Assembly: GCF_900626135.1 (NCBI RefSeq)
Contig: NZ_LR130785.1
Span: 1,887,569-1,951,568 of the forward strand
Length of the DNA: 64,000 nucleotides
Source of the DNA: Senegalia massiliensis
Lineage (GTDB): Bacteria; Bacillota; Clostridia; Tissierellales; SIT17
Reading direction: 5' to 3'
A program made the position numbers and the translations under genes. Position 1 is the stretch's first letter. Each line of letters starts with the position of its first letter. Below are positions 45,294 to 54,758 of this stretch, one piece after another. A model generated the notes under the pieces. That model ran no database searches, was not told the origin of the DNA, and saw only the letters and a list, made by a program, of their open reading frames with translations.

Positions 45294-46159
45294 TGGCTAC
45301 AGATATTAAATTATTTAACTCAAATGATGAAAATGCATGGTGTCCTGGTTGTGGTAATTTTGGAATATTAAACTCGTTAAAAAAAGCTTTTTCTGAGGCT
45401 AATTTAAAACCTCATCAAATACTTTTATGCTCTGGTATTGGACAAGCTGCTAAAACACCACATTATATAAATGTAAATGGATTTAATGGTCTTCATGGTA
45501 GAGCATTACCTCCTGCATTAGGTGCTAACATTGCAAATAAAGATCTTAAAATAGTTGTTACTTCAGGAGATGGAGACACTTATGGCGAAGGTGGAAATCA
45601 CTTTATCCATAATATAAGAAGAAATATAGATATAACTCATTTAGTACATGATAATCAAATTTATGGCTTAACTAAAGGTCAAGGTTCTCCTACTACTGCT
45701 AAAGGTCAAGTAACTTCTATGCAATTAGACGGTGTTAGGGTTGATCCTTTTAATCCTATAGCTACAGCTATGACTATGGGAGCAACTTTTGTTGCTAGAA
45801 GTTTTTCTGGGGATGTAAAGCATCTATCAGAAATGATTCAAAAGGCTATGGAACATAAAGGTTATGCTCTTATTGATATATTACAACCTTGTGTTACTTT
45901 TAATAAAGTAAATACTTTTAAATGGTATAAAGATAGAGTTTATAAACTTGATGAAAATTATGATCCGACAGATAAAGATCAAGCATTTAAAAAAGCAAAT
46001 GAATGGGGAGATGATGGAATTCCTCTCGGAATAATATATCAAAATAAAGAAGCAACATCATTTAATGATAGAATTCCACAAATAAGAGATAATAAACCTT
46101 TAGTAGATAGAGAATGGTCTCCTAAAGATGCAGAAAAATTCATGGCAGACTTTAGATAA
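45293..46159 (+). CDS. korB: 2-oxoacid:ferredoxin oxidoreductase, beta subunit
   Basis: 288 residues. It shows CPGCGNFGILNSL at the N-terminus and the TPP/Mg motif GDGDTYGEGGNHFIHNIRRN. The ATG shares a base with the korA stop codon and GAGGAGG lies just upstream, so the two are coupled. No separate ferredoxin-like delta subunit is encoded nearby. Confidence 0.93.
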   Translation: MATDIKLFNSNDENAWCPGCGNFGILNSLKKAFSEANLKPHQILLCSGIGQAAKTPHYINVNGFNGLHGRALPPALGANIANKDLKIVVTSGDGDTYGEGGNHFIHNIRRNIDITHLVHDNQIYGLTKGQGSPTTAKGQVTSMQLDGVRVDPFNPIATAMTMGATFVARSFSGDVKHLSEMIQKAMEHKGYALIDILQPCVTFNKVNTFKWYKDRVYKLDENYDPTDKDQAFKKANEWGDDGIPLGIIYQNKEATSFNDRIPQIRDNKPLVDREWSPKDAEKFMADFR

Positions 46160-46160
46160 T

Positions 46161-46196
46161 CAAAATAAGAGAAGGCAATTGCCTTCTCTTATTTTG
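46161..46196. terminator. bidirectional terminator between korB and potD
   Basis: A perfect 36-bp palindrome (18-bp arms, core GAAGGCAATTGCCTTC) between convergent stop codons. Confidence 0.9.
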
Positions 46197-47220
46197 ATGC
46201 TTTTACTTCTGTCCATAATTTATCATAAACTTTTAAAAATTCACCTGGATCTAAAAACACTTCACTATTTTTCACTTGATCTTCAGTTGGATATGCAATT
46301 TCACTCTTTTGTAATTCCTGAGGTAATTCTTGTTTTGCTTCTTTATTAGGAGTAGAGTATCCTATATACTCTGTATTTTTAAGTGCAATGTCTTTCCTAG
46401 TCATAAAGTCTATAAACTTTTCAGCTAATTCCTTATTCTCAGAGGTTTTTGGTATAACCATATTGTCATACCATAAGTTAGAACCTTCTTTAGGAACTAC
46501 ATAATCAAGGTTTTCATTTTCTTCCATCAAATATATAGCATCTCCAGACCATTGCACTGATAATGCTGCTTCTTCTCTAACCATCATATCTTTACCTTCA
46601 TCACCTACATATGCAAGTACTAAATCCTTTTGTTTTATTAATTCTTGCTTTGCTTTTTCTAATTGTTGCACATCAGTAGAGTTTAAAGAATAACCTAATT
46701 TTTTAAGTGCAACTGCAAAGGAATCTCTTTGGCTATCTATCATCAATATTTCATCTTTATACTTACCATTCCATAAAATATCCCAACTATCTACTTTTTG
46801 TTCTACCATATTTTTATTATATAGTATCCCCATTGTTCCCCACATATATGGTACAGAATATTCATTATTAGGATCAAATTCTAAATTTTTAAACCTATCA
46901 TCAATATTTTTATAATTAGTTATATTATTCATATCAATTTTATATAATAAATCTTCTTTTATCATTTTTTCAATCATATAATCTGATGGAAAAGCTACAT
47001 CATAACTAGTTCCACCCTGTTTTATCTTTACATACATTTCTTCATTTGTAGGGAAAGTTTCATATATTACGTTTACATCATACTCTTTCTCAAATTCATC
47101 AAGAACTGTTTCATCGATATAATCGCCCCAATTATATACATGTAACTCTTCCTTATCTTCCCCACATGAACTTAGAAAAACGATACTTACTAATAATAAT
47201 AGAATAAATATTTTTTTCAT
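46189..47220 (-). CDS. potD: spermidine/putrescine-binding lipoprotein
   Basis: 343 residues. A signal peptide ends in the lipobox FLSSC; the mature part begins with VYNWGDYIDETVLDEFEKEY, the PotD/PotF signature, and has PSDYMIEKMI and the PYMWGTMGI pocket segment. It binds polyamines outside the cell. It is the last gene of regulator-potABCD. Confidence 0.93.
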   Translation of the reverse strand: MKKIFILLLLVSIVFLSSCGEDKEELHVYNWGDYIDETVLDEFEKEYDVNVIYETFPTNEEMYVKIKQGGTSYDVAFPSDYMIEKMIKEDLLYKIDMNNITNYKNIDDRFKNLEFDPNNEYSVPYMWGTMGILYNKNMVEQKVDSWDILWNGKYKDEILMIDSQRDSFAVALKKLGYSLNSTDVQQLEKAKQELIKQKDLVLAYVGDEGKDMMVREEAALSVQWSGDAIYLMEENENLDYVVPKEGSNLWYDNMVIPKTSENKELAEKFIDFMTRKDIALKNTEYIGYSTPNKEAKQELPQELQKSEIAYPTEDQVKNSEVFLDPGEFLKVYDKLWTEVKASK

Positions 47221-47222
47221 AT

Positions 47223-48005
47223 TTACACCTCTTCATTCATTTTTTTTGATGTTCTTTTATTTATTATTAACATTAATATTAATACAGATAAAAACATTAA
47301 TGTAGAAAGTGCATTTATTTTTGGATCTATTCCTCTCCTAGCCATAGAATATATAGTTATTGACAAATTGCTTATGCCAGAACCTGTTGTAAAAAAACTA
47401 ATTACAAAATCATCTATAGAAAGTGTAAAGGCAATTAGAGCCCCCGTTACTATTCCAGGTGATATTTCAGGTAGAATTATTTTTCTAAATGCATAAAAAT
47501 GTGTAGCTCCTAAATCCATAGCCGCTTCTGAAATATCTTTAGGTAATTGTTTTAATTTAGGTAATACAGCAAGTATTACATATGGTATACTAAATGTTAT
47601 ATGTGAAAGTAAAAGAGTCATAAACCCAAGTCTAATTTTTATAAATATAAATAAAGTCATAAGAGCAATACCTGTAACTATATCTGGATTTAATACAGGT
47701 AAATAATTTATATTTAAAATAATTTTTTTCCTAAAACTTTTCATATTATAAATTCCAATAGCAGATAATGTTCCAATTATAGTAGATATAATTGATGAAA
47801 ATATTGCTATACTAATAGTATAATAAAGAGACTTCATTATTTCTCTACTTTTGAATAATTCTCTATACCAATTTAACGTAAAACCATCCCATGTACCTTG
47901 CAATCTAGAATCGTTAAATGAAAATATAATTAGTACAACAATAGGTGCATAAAGAAATAGAAAAATTAAAAATATATAAATTTTTTGTATATATTTTTCT
48001 ACCAT
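47223..48005 (-). CDS. potC: spermidine/putrescine ABC transporter permease PotC
   Basis: 260 residues with six membrane segments and the EAA loop ISEAAMDLGATHFYAFRKIILP. It overlaps potB by seven bases and forms the channel with it. Confidence 0.93.
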   Translation of the reverse strand: MVEKYIQKIYIFLIFLFLYAPIVVLIIFSFNDSRLQGTWDGFTLNWYRELFKSREIMKSLYYTISIAIFSSIISTIIGTLSAIGIYNMKSFRKKIILNINYLPVLNPDIVTGIALMTLFIFIKIRLGFMTLLLSHITFSIPYVILAVLPKLKQLPKDISEAAMDLGATHFYAFRKIILPEISPGIVTGALIAFTLSIDDFVISFFTTGSGISNLSITIYSMARRGIDPKINALSTLMFLSVLILMLIINKRTSKKMNEEV

Positions 48006-48832
48006 AAACCTGCACCTCCTTCTTCTTTATCTTCATACTTGCTTAAAATTGCCATAGCAAATAATATTATTATCATAAGGACTAATGCTATAGTTGAACC
48101 AAAATGCCAGTCATTTATTCTTAAAAATTGCTCTTCTACTAAATTCCCTATTAACCAATATTGACCTCCACCTAAAAGCTTTGATATTACAAAAGTACTT
48201 ACTGCAGGCATAAATACCATAGTTATTCCAGATATAACTCCAGGTAAGCTTAATGGAAAAATCACTTTTAAAAACACTTTAGCTTTATTTGCGCCTAAGT
48301 CTTCTGCTGCTTCTAAAACATTTTTGTCCATCTTAATCAAAACTGTATAAATTGGAAGTATCATAAATGGTAAAAAATTATAAACCATACCCAGTATTAC
48401 AGCCCCATCATTATATAATAAATCAAGTGCAGGTAATCCAATACTCCTTAATAAATTATTAATAATACCTTTTTTTCCAAGTATACTCATCCATGCATAA
48501 GTTCTAAGTAAAAAATTCATCCACATAGGTATTATTACTAATAATATATAGGTATTTCTTTTTTTAATAGGAAGTTTAGACAGTATAAAAGAAAAAGGAT
48601 AACCAATTATAAGACAAATTATAGTAGAAATTACTGCAAGTAAAATTGATCTCCATAAAACATTTAAATAAACTGGTTCTAAAAATCTATAGAAATTCTC
48701 CAAAGAAAACTTTAATCCTAATGGACTAGAATAATCTTCAATTGTAATGCCATATAAAAATACTAATATTAATGGTAATACAATAAAAATAACACTCCAT
48801 AAAATATAAGGATAAGCTGCTATTCTTTTCAT
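47999..48832 (-). CDS. potB: spermidine/putrescine ABC transporter permease PotB
   Basis: 277 residues with six membrane segments and the EAA loop VLEAAEDLGANKAKVFLKVIFP. Partner of PotC; follows potA by four bases. Confidence 0.93.
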   Translation of the reverse strand: MKRIAAYPYILWSVIFIVLPLILVFLYGITIEDYSSPLGLKFSLENFYRFLEPVYLNVLWRSILLAVISTIICLIIGYPFSFILSKLPIKKRNTYILLVIIPMWMNFLLRTYAWMSILGKKGIINNLLRSIGLPALDLLYNDGAVILGMVYNFLPFMILPIYTVLIKMDKNVLEAAEDLGANKAKVFLKVIFPLSLPGVISGITMVFMPAVSTFVISKLLGGGQYWLIGNLVEEQFLRINDWHFGSTIALVLMIIILFAMAILSKYEDKEEGGAGLW

Positions 48833-48836
48833 TAAT

Positions 48837-49877
48837 TTAATCCTCCTTATGCATCACATGTATATCTTCAGGTCCAAAATATATTCCAATTTGAGTATCC
48901 ACATCTTGTTTCAATGTACTATGTACTAACCATTCCCTTTCATTTTCTTTAATTATCATTTCATAGTGAACACCTTTAAATATTACTGATTTAACAGTAC
49001 CTATAAGTTTAGCATTATCTTTAGATACTAATTTTATGTCTTCAGGTCTTATAACTATATCTACTTTTTCATTATTATTAAAACCCTTATCTACACAATC
49101 GAATATATTATCAGCAAATTTCACTAAATAATCTTTTATCATTTCTCCTTCTATAATATTACTTTCTCCAACAAACTTTGCTACAAATTTATTTTTAGGT
49201 TCATTGTATATATCAACTGGACTTCCTTTTTGTTGAATTTTACCTTTATCCATAACAATAATAGTATCTGACATAGTAAGTGCTTCCTCTTGATCATGTG
49301 TAACATATATAAAAGTTATTCCTACTTCTTTCTGCATGTTTTTAAGTTCTAATTGCATTTCTTGTCTTAGTTTTAAATCTAAGGCTCCTAAAGGCTCATC
49401 TAATAGTAATACTTTAGGTTCATTAACAAGTGCTCTTGCAATAGCTATTCTCTGTTGTTGTCCTCCACTTAGTGAACTTATTTTTCTATTTTCATACCCT
49501 TCAAGCCCTACTAAAGATAACATTTTACTTACTTTCTTTTTTATTTGATCTTGAGATATTTTTTTTATTTTTAATCCGAAAGCAATATTTTCAAAAATAT
49601 TCATATGTGGAAAAAGTGCATACTTTTGAAATACGGTATTAATCTGTCTTTTATAAGGAGGTACATCATTTATTTTCTTATCATTAAAATAAATATTTCC
49701 TTCATTAGGTTGTTCAAATCCTCCTATTATTCTAAGTGTAGTAGTTTTACCACAACCACTTGGCCCTAAAAGTGTTAAAAATTCATTTTCTTTAATTTTT
49801 AAATCGACATTTTTCAACACTGTTGTATCTCCATAACTTTTCATTATATTTTCTAGTTTTATAATATTTTTCTCCAT
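48837..49877 (-). CDS. potA: spermidine/putrescine ABC transporter ATP-binding protein
   Basis: 346 residues. Walker [13 protein letters not shown], signature [17 protein letters not shown], Walker [12 protein letters not shown], then a C-terminal TOBE domain (about 270-340). PotA-type length and pairing with PotBCD support the substrate. GGAGG before the ATG. Confidence 0.94.
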   Translation of the reverse strand: MEKNIIKLENIMKSYGDTTVLKNVDLKIKENEFLTLLGPSGCGKTTTLRIIGGFEQPNEGNIYFNDKKINDVPPYKRQINTVFQKYALFPHMNIFENIAFGLKIKKISQDQIKKKVSKMLSLVGLEGYENRKISSLSGGQQQRIAIARALVNEPKVLLLDEPLGALDLKLRQEMQLELKNMQKEVGITFIYVTHDQEEALTMSDTIIVMDKGKIQQKGSPVDIYNEPKNKFVAKFVGESNIIEGEMIKDYLVKFADNIFDCVDKGFNNNEKVDIVIRPEDIKLVSKDNAKLIGTVKSVIFKGVHYEMIIKENEREWLVHSTLKQDVDTQIGIYFGPEDIHVMHKED

Positions 49878-49890
49878 AATATACCTCCTT

Positions 49891-50430
49891 TTAAAAATTA
49901 GGTGGAGTAGATATCCAAATTATACTTGCTTTCTTTTTACCAGCATTTATTATAGAATGATCTACATTAGCTTTATAATAAAAACTTTCACCTTTTTTTG
50001 CTCTATACTTTTTACCTCCAAGAATAAGAAATATACTCCCACTTAATACATATCCTAATTCTTCACCTTCATGAGGGTGATCATCTTTATATCTTCCACC
50101 TTCTTCTAAGGTTAATAAAATTGGCTCCATTTGATTTTTCTGAGCATTTGGTATTATCCATTTAAGTTCAAATTTATATTCATCATCTTTGCTTATAAAC
50201 ATATCATCTTTTGAAAAAACAATTTTTTCATCTTCAACTTCAGTAAAAAAATCCCTTAAATTCGTTCCTAAACTTTCTAATATGTCAGTAAATGTAGTAA
50301 TTGAAGGTGAAGTTAAATCTCTTTCAATTTGAGAAATAAAACCTTTTGATAATTCACATCTATTAGCTAATTCCTCTTGGGTTAGGTTATTTTTCATTCT
50401 AAGTTCCTTGATTTTCTTTCCAATATTCAT
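49891..50430 (-). CDS. XRE-cupin transcriptional regulator of the pot operon
   Basis: 179 residues from the ATG at 50430, with GGAGG eight bases upstream. An N-terminal XRE helix-turn-helix ([31 protein letters not shown], split across about residues 7-40) and a C-terminal cupin (about 110-178, with [14 protein letters not shown] and [14 protein letters not shown]) match PuuR-type regulators. First gene of the polyamine operon, so it probably represses it. Confidence 0.9.
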   Translation of the reverse strand: MNIGKKIKELRMKNNLTQEELANRCELSKGFISQIERDLTSPSITTFTDILESLGTNLRDFFTEVEDEKIVFSKDDMFISKDDEYKFELKWIIPNAQKNQMEPILLTLEEGGRYKDDHPHEGEELGYVLSGSIFLILGGKKYRAKKGESFYYKANVDHSIINAGKKKASIIWISTPPNF

Positions 50431-50458
50431 ATAATTAACCTCCAACGAAAACTTTATT

Positions 50459-50471
50459 AAACTAAAAGTTT
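50459..50471. promoter_or_regulatory. inverted repeat before the pot operon
   Basis: AAACTAAAAGTTT is a perfect palindrome around a central A, 29 bases ahead of the regulator gene, and similar AACTTTA/TAAACTT halves flank it. It is a candidate autoregulatory operator. Confidence 0.4.
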
Positions 50472-50644
50472 ATAATTACTAAACTTAAGCAATAATTATT
50501 ATACTTGTTAAGTCAATTAATGTCAATAATTTTTATTTAAAATATATAATAATTTATAATTACATTATTTAAATTCAATTAAAGCTGTTTACTTATAATA
50601 TATTTAGTGTACAATATTATAGTAAGCTTTTAGGAGGTTTTAAT

Positions 50645-51493
50645 ATGAACGATAGAAAAAAAGGAATAATTTTAATTTTATTATCTGCTTTATTTTTTGC
50701 TTTAATGGCAGCTACTGTTAAATATCTAGATGGCATACCTGTAGCAGAAAAAATATTTTTTAGAAATTTGTTAGGTCTTATAGTAGCTACATATCTAATT
50801 GTAAAAAATAAGAAATCTATAGTAGGTAATAATAAAAAACTTCTGATTTTAAGAAGTATATTTGGTCTTTTAGGAGTAGCTGGATATTTTTATGCACTTT
50901 CATATCTACCTTTAGCTGATTCTGTTATATTAAATAAAATGTCACCGTTCTTTGTGTTAGTACTTGCAGCAGTATTTTTAGGTGAAAAAATAAAAAAACT
51001 TCAAATTTTATCTTTAATACTAGCTATTTTAGGTGCTGGACTTGTTATAAAACCAGAGTTTGACATAAGTTTAATCCCATATATAATTGCTATTACGGCA
51101 TCTTTTTTTGCAGGTTCTGCATATACTGTAATAAGACATTTAAGACACACTGATTCTTCAGAGACTATTGTCTTTTATTTTACACTAATTTCCACATTAG
51201 CCATGATTCCATTTATGTTAAATGGACAATTTGTAGTACCTGATGCTAAACAAATGGTAGGTTTTTTAGCTCTTGGTACATTTGCAACTGCAGCTCAATT
51301 TTGTATGACAAATGCATATAGATTCGCACCAGCTGGTGAACTTGCAATATATACTTATACTAATATTGTATTTTCAACAATAATTGGTATAATTGTTTGG
51401 TCAGAAATTCCTGGAATATTAAGTTCAATAGGAGGTTCTTTAATTATTCTTGCAGGATTTATCAATTATTATACTAATAAAAAAAAGGCTTAA
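50645..51493 (+). CDS. EamA (DMT superfamily) transporter
   Basis: 282 residues, ten membrane segments in two EamA repeats (LSALFFALMAATVKYLDG and ITASFFAGSAYTVIRHLRHTD). It exports metabolites or amino acids; substrate not predictable. AGGAGG before the ATG. Divergent from the pot operon and convergent with thiI. Confidence 0.88.
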   Translation: MNDRKKGIILILLSALFFALMAATVKYLDGIPVAEKIFFRNLLGLIVATYLIVKNKKSIVGNNKKLLILRSIFGLLGVAGYFYALSYLPLADSVILNKMSPFFVLVLAAVFLGEKIKKLQILSLILAILGAGLVIKPEFDISLIPYIIAITASFFAGSAYTVIRHLRHTDSSETIVFYFTLISTLAMIPFMLNGQFVVPDAKQMVGFLALGTFATAAQFCMTNAYRFAPAGELAIYTYTNIVFSTIIGIIVWSEIPGILSSIGGSLIILAGFINYYTNKKKA

Positions 51494-51511
51494 AATAATT
51501 AAGCCTTTTTT
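51481..51511. terminator. bidirectional terminator between the EamA gene and thiI
   Basis: AAAAAAGGCTTAA-AATAA-TTAAGCCTTTTTT spans the two convergent stop codons. Confidence 0.9.
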
Positions 51512-52680
51512 TATATACTTATTGTAGTTATTTTCATTTTATTAATTGCATCTTCTATTAATCCTTCTACATCTAAAGCCTTTTCAGATTCTTCTATATC
51601 TTTTAATTCTGGACTAGTTACTGGATGCTTAGGTAAAAATACAGAACAACAGTCTTCAAATGGTAATATAGATGTTTCAAATGTCTCTATATCTTTTGCT
51701 ATTTCAATTATTTCTGTCTTATTAAATCCAATAAGTGGTCTTAATATAGGTATGTTAACTGAAGAATTAGTTACATTTAAACTTTTCATAGTTTGACTTG
51801 CTACCTGTCCTAAATTCTCACCTGTAACAATACAATCTATATTATTTTTATTTGCTATACTTTCTGCTATTTTAGTCATAAATCTTCTTGATATTATAGT
51901 TATTTCTGATGAAGGACAATGCTCATTAATAGCTTTTTGTATATTTAATATATTTACACTATATAATTTTATTTCTCCTGTATACATAGAAATTATTTTG
52001 GCTAAATCTTTTACCTTTTCTTCAGCTCTTTCACTTGTAAATGGATAGCTATGATAATGTACTGCCTCTATTGATACTCCTCTTTTTGCAATCATAAATC
52101 CTGCTACTGGACTATCTATTCCTCCTGATAATAATAATAATCCTTTACCATTTGTCCCTAATGGTAATCCACCATATCCATATATCTTTTCGGTATAGAT
52201 ATAAACTTTTTGTCTTATATCTACATAAACATAAATATCAGGATTATGAATATCAACTTTTAAATCCTCAGTATTTTCTAATATATATGCTCCTACTTTT
52301 CTAGCGACTTCCATTGAATTAACAGGAAATTTTTTATCAGCTCTCTTACAATCTACTTTAAATGTTCTTATTTTACGTTTTCTCATAGCTTCTTTTAATG
52401 CTTTTAGAGAATTAACTTTTATACTATCTAAATTTTTTTCTATTTTATATGCTGGACTTAAATGAACTAATCCAAATACCTTTTTAACTCTATTTATTAC
52501 TTTATCAATATTATCTTCATTTACTTCTACATACATCTTTCCAAGTTCTCTATATACATTAGGACTTCCTAAATCCCTAGTTGCTGCTTTAATTTTTCCC
52601 AATAATTTCTTTTCGAAAAAATTTCTCTTTCCTTTTTTTAATGCTACTTCTCCTACACTTATACTTATTACATTTTTCAT
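51511..52680 (-). CDS. thiI: tRNA uridine 4-sulfurtransferase ThiI
   Basis: 389 residues. An N-terminal ferredoxin-like and THUMP domain (about 1-165) is followed by the PP-loop ATPase (LLLSGGIDSPVAGFMIAKRG). It makes 4-thiouridine in tRNA. The rhodanese domain of enteric ThiI is absent, as usual in Firmicutes, where a dedicated desulfurase gene lies next door. It does, here. Confidence 0.95.
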   Translation of the reverse strand: MKNVISISVGEVALKKGKRNFFEKKLLGKIKAATRDLGSPNVYRELGKMYVEVNEDNIDKVINRVKKVFGLVHLSPAYKIEKNLDSIKVNSLKALKEAMRKRKIRTFKVDCKRADKKFPVNSMEVARKVGAYILENTEDLKVDIHNPDIYVYVDIRQKVYIYTEKIYGYGGLPLGTNGKGLLLLSGGIDSPVAGFMIAKRGVSIEAVHYHSYPFTSERAEEKVKDLAKIISMYTGEIKLYSVNILNIQKAINEHCPSSEITIISRRFMTKIAESIANKNNIDCIVTGENLGQVASQTMKSLNVTNSSVNIPILRPLIGFNKTEIIEIAKDIETFETSILPFEDCCSVFLPKHPVTSPELKDIEESEKALDVEGLIEDAINKMKITTISI

Positions 52681-52684
52681 AATT

Positions 52685-53839
52685 TCACCTCATCATTATA
52701 TCTCTTATTTCTTCTACTCTTAACTTTATTTTTTTAATAGCATAATCTATTTGTTCTTTAGTGTTATAAATACTAAAACTAAATCTTATAGCAGATTCAA
52801 TCTCTAAATTTTTTAACCCCATAGATTTAAGTACATAGCTTCCTCTATCATCTTTAGATGAACAGGCTGATCCAGTAGATACATATATATCATCACTTTC
52901 TAAAAAATGAAGTAATACTTCTCCTTTAGTATTTATAAATGAAATATTAACTATATGTGGGGCACTATTTGTATATGGTGTGTTTATTTTTATATCTGAT
53001 ACATTTTCTTTTACATTCTCAATAAAATAACTCTTTAAATCATCTAAATATTTTTTTTCAAAACTCTCTTCAGAATATAATATATCTATAGCTTTTGATA
53101 AACCAATTATTCCTGGGGTATTTTCTGTACCAGATCTTATACCCTTTTCTTGTTCTCCTCCAAAAATAATAGATTTAATATTTAATCCATCTCTTATATA
53201 GAGACATCCCACCCCTTTAGGACCATGTATTTTATGAGCACTAAAAGAAAAGCTATCTATGCCCATCTTTTTAATATTAAAATCAATTTTACCTAAAGCT
53301 TGAATTCCATCAACATGAAAATATGCACTTGATTTATTGTTATTAATTATCTCTTTAATCTTTTGCAATGGTTGTATACTACCTACTTCATTATTAACCA
53401 TCATAAGACTTACAAGTATAGTATCCTCAGATAATTCATCTTTAAATTGATTTAAATCTATAATACCATATTCATCTACATCTAAGTAAGTAATATTAAA
53501 ACCTTTTTGCTCATAATTTTTTAAAATATTTAATACTGAAGGGTGTTCTATTTTAGAAGTTATTATATGATTCCCTTTATTTTTATTTGCTTCAATTATA
53601 CCTTGTATTGCTATATTATTACTTTCAGTACCTCCTGATGTAAAATATATTTCATTTGATTTTACATTTAAATATTTTGAAATTATATCTCTGCTTCTTT
53701 TAATTTTTTTCTCTACTTTGAGCCCCATTCTATGAAGTGAAGATGGATTGCCATAATCTTCTCTTAATAAAATATTCATTTCATCAATTACTTCATCTCT
53801 AGGTTTTGTTGTTGCACTATTATCTAGATAAACAAACAT
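52685..53839 (-). CDS. cysteine desulfurase (NifS/IscS-like)
   Basis: 384 residues, PLP-dependent. YLDNSATTKP at the N-terminus, the PLP-Lys in FSFSAHKIHGPKGVG and the persulfide Cys in STGSACSSKD. It delivers sulfur from cysteine; the thiI gene four bases downstream makes ThiI the likely partner (NifZ-like role). Confidence 0.94.
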   Translation of the reverse strand: MFVYLDNSATTKPRDEVIDEMNILLREDYGNPSSLHRMGLKVEKKIKRSRDIISKYLNVKSNEIYFTSGGTESNNIAIQGIIEANKNKGNHIITSKIEHPSVLNILKNYEQKGFNITYLDVDEYGIIDLNQFKDELSEDTILVSLMMVNNEVGSIQPLQKIKEIINNNKSSAYFHVDGIQALGKIDFNIKKMGIDSFSFSAHKIHGPKGVGCLYIRDGLNIKSIIFGGEQEKGIRSGTENTPGIIGLSKAIDILYSEESFEKKYLDDLKSYFIENVKENVSDIKINTPYTNSAPHIVNISFINTKGEVLLHFLESDDIYVSTGSACSSKDDRGSYVLKSMGLKNLEIESAIRFSFSIYNTKEQIDYAIKKIKLRVEEIRDIMMR

Positions 53840-53852
53840 GTTTTCACCTCTA

Positions 53853-54464
53853 TCAATATCCTAATTTTTGATTTATTATTATAATTTCTATATCAGTTTT
53901 CATTGGTTTTTTTTCTAAAGTTACTGTAATATTACACATCCTATCTAGAGAATTACAATCATTACACTTTCCAGTATGTCTACAAGGTGTATTAAGATTT
54001 AACCTTTCAGCATTCTTTGGACATGCAACTTCTTTAATTCTATTTATGGCTTCTTCATTATTTTCTACAATCTTATTTACTCCAACTAATATATATACCT
54101 TATCATGTCCATAAACCATAGAAGTTACTCTGTTGCCTACTCCATCAATATTAATTAATTTTCCTTCACTTGTTATAGCATTAGAGCTAGAAAGATATAT
54201 ATTTGAATTACTTGCCTTTTGTAAGACAGTATTTTTATTTTCAGAATCACATAACCAATGCCAATAAACTTTATTTCCTTTTTTAATTAATTCTTCATGT
54301 ATCTTAGAATCAAATATTGTCATTGAACCCCCGATTCCTACATCCATTTCTATATCTATTTTACTTAACAAATAATTTTTAACTATATTGATGTTATCAA
54401 AATATTCTACTTGAAATCCATTATTTTTTAGATTTTCTATAGTTATATAAACTAAATTTTTCAA
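53853..54464 (-). CDS. LUD domain protein with C-terminal Cys cluster
   Basis: About 203 residues. The more likely start is the TTG at 54464, six bases after GGAGGAG; the ATG five codons upstream overlaps that site. The LUD/DUF162 (LutC/YkgG-like) fold shows VGIGGSMTIFDSKI, VYWHWLCD, SSNAITSEGKLINIDGVGNR and VYILVGVNKIV. The end has four Cys (CRHTGKCNDCNSLDRMC) suited to a metal or Fe-S site. Role unknown. It leads an operon with a desulfurase and thiI. Confidence 0.8.
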   Translation of the reverse strand: MKNLVYITIENLKNNGFQVEYFDNINIVKNYLLSKIDIEMDVGIGGSMTIFDSKIHEELIKKGNKVYWHWLCDSENKNTVLQKASNSNIYLSSSNAITSEGKLINIDGVGNRVTSMVYGHDKVYILVGVNKIVENNEEAINRIKEVACPKNAERLNLNTPCRHTGKCNDCNSLDRMCNITVTLEKKPMKTDIEIIIINQKLGY

Positions 54465-54540
54465 TAAAATCTCCTCCATATTAATCTTCTGCTAATATAT
54501 TATAACATAAAAAATTATATAATTTTTTTATAAAAAGTAC

Positions 54541-54569
54541 TTGCGAAATTTGTCGTTATTTGTTATAAT
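54541..54569 (+). promoter_or_regulatory. promoter of the ansA leader / candidate small RNA
   Basis: TTGCGA (54541-54546), a 17-base spacer and TATAAT (54564-54569) on the plus strand, predicting a start near 54576. Confidence 0.75.
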
Positions 54570-54575
54570 TTTAAT

Positions 54576-54690
54576 TGGTTATCCCCCTGGTAACCTCAAA
54601 TTAAATCTCTATTCCCAATACCCCTTTTGAACGGTTAAAGGAAATAAAAAATGACCCCCGTTGGGTCATTTTTTATTTCCTTAATTTTTT
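54576..54690 (+). ncRNA. structured leader or small RNA upstream of asparaginase
   Basis: Between the promoter above and a strong terminator lies about 110 bases with no ORF. It contains GGTTA...TAACC (a small hairpin with a C-rich loop) and CCTTT...AAAGG, whose second arm overlaps the terminator stem and could act as an anti-terminator. I do not recognise a known riboswitch or RNA family. It is either an attenuator of ansA or an independent small RNA. Confidence 0.5.
54638..54682 (+). terminator. strong terminator upstream of ansA
   Basis: A 20-bp uninterrupted stem with GACCC/GGGTC at the top and a 5-base loop CCGTT, A- and T-rich at the base, followed by T-rich sequence. Confidence 0.9.
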
Positions 54691-54758
54691 TTAATATATT
54701 TTATATACATTTAATTTAATTTATCTGTTAAAATAATTATAGTTAGGAGGTTTTAACA

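Noticed and set aside
54576..54690. T-box, c-di-GMP, preQ1 or SRP RNA upstream of ansA
   Set aside because: The T-box bulge and specifier stem, GEMM core, preQ1 core and SRP apical loop consensus are all absent.
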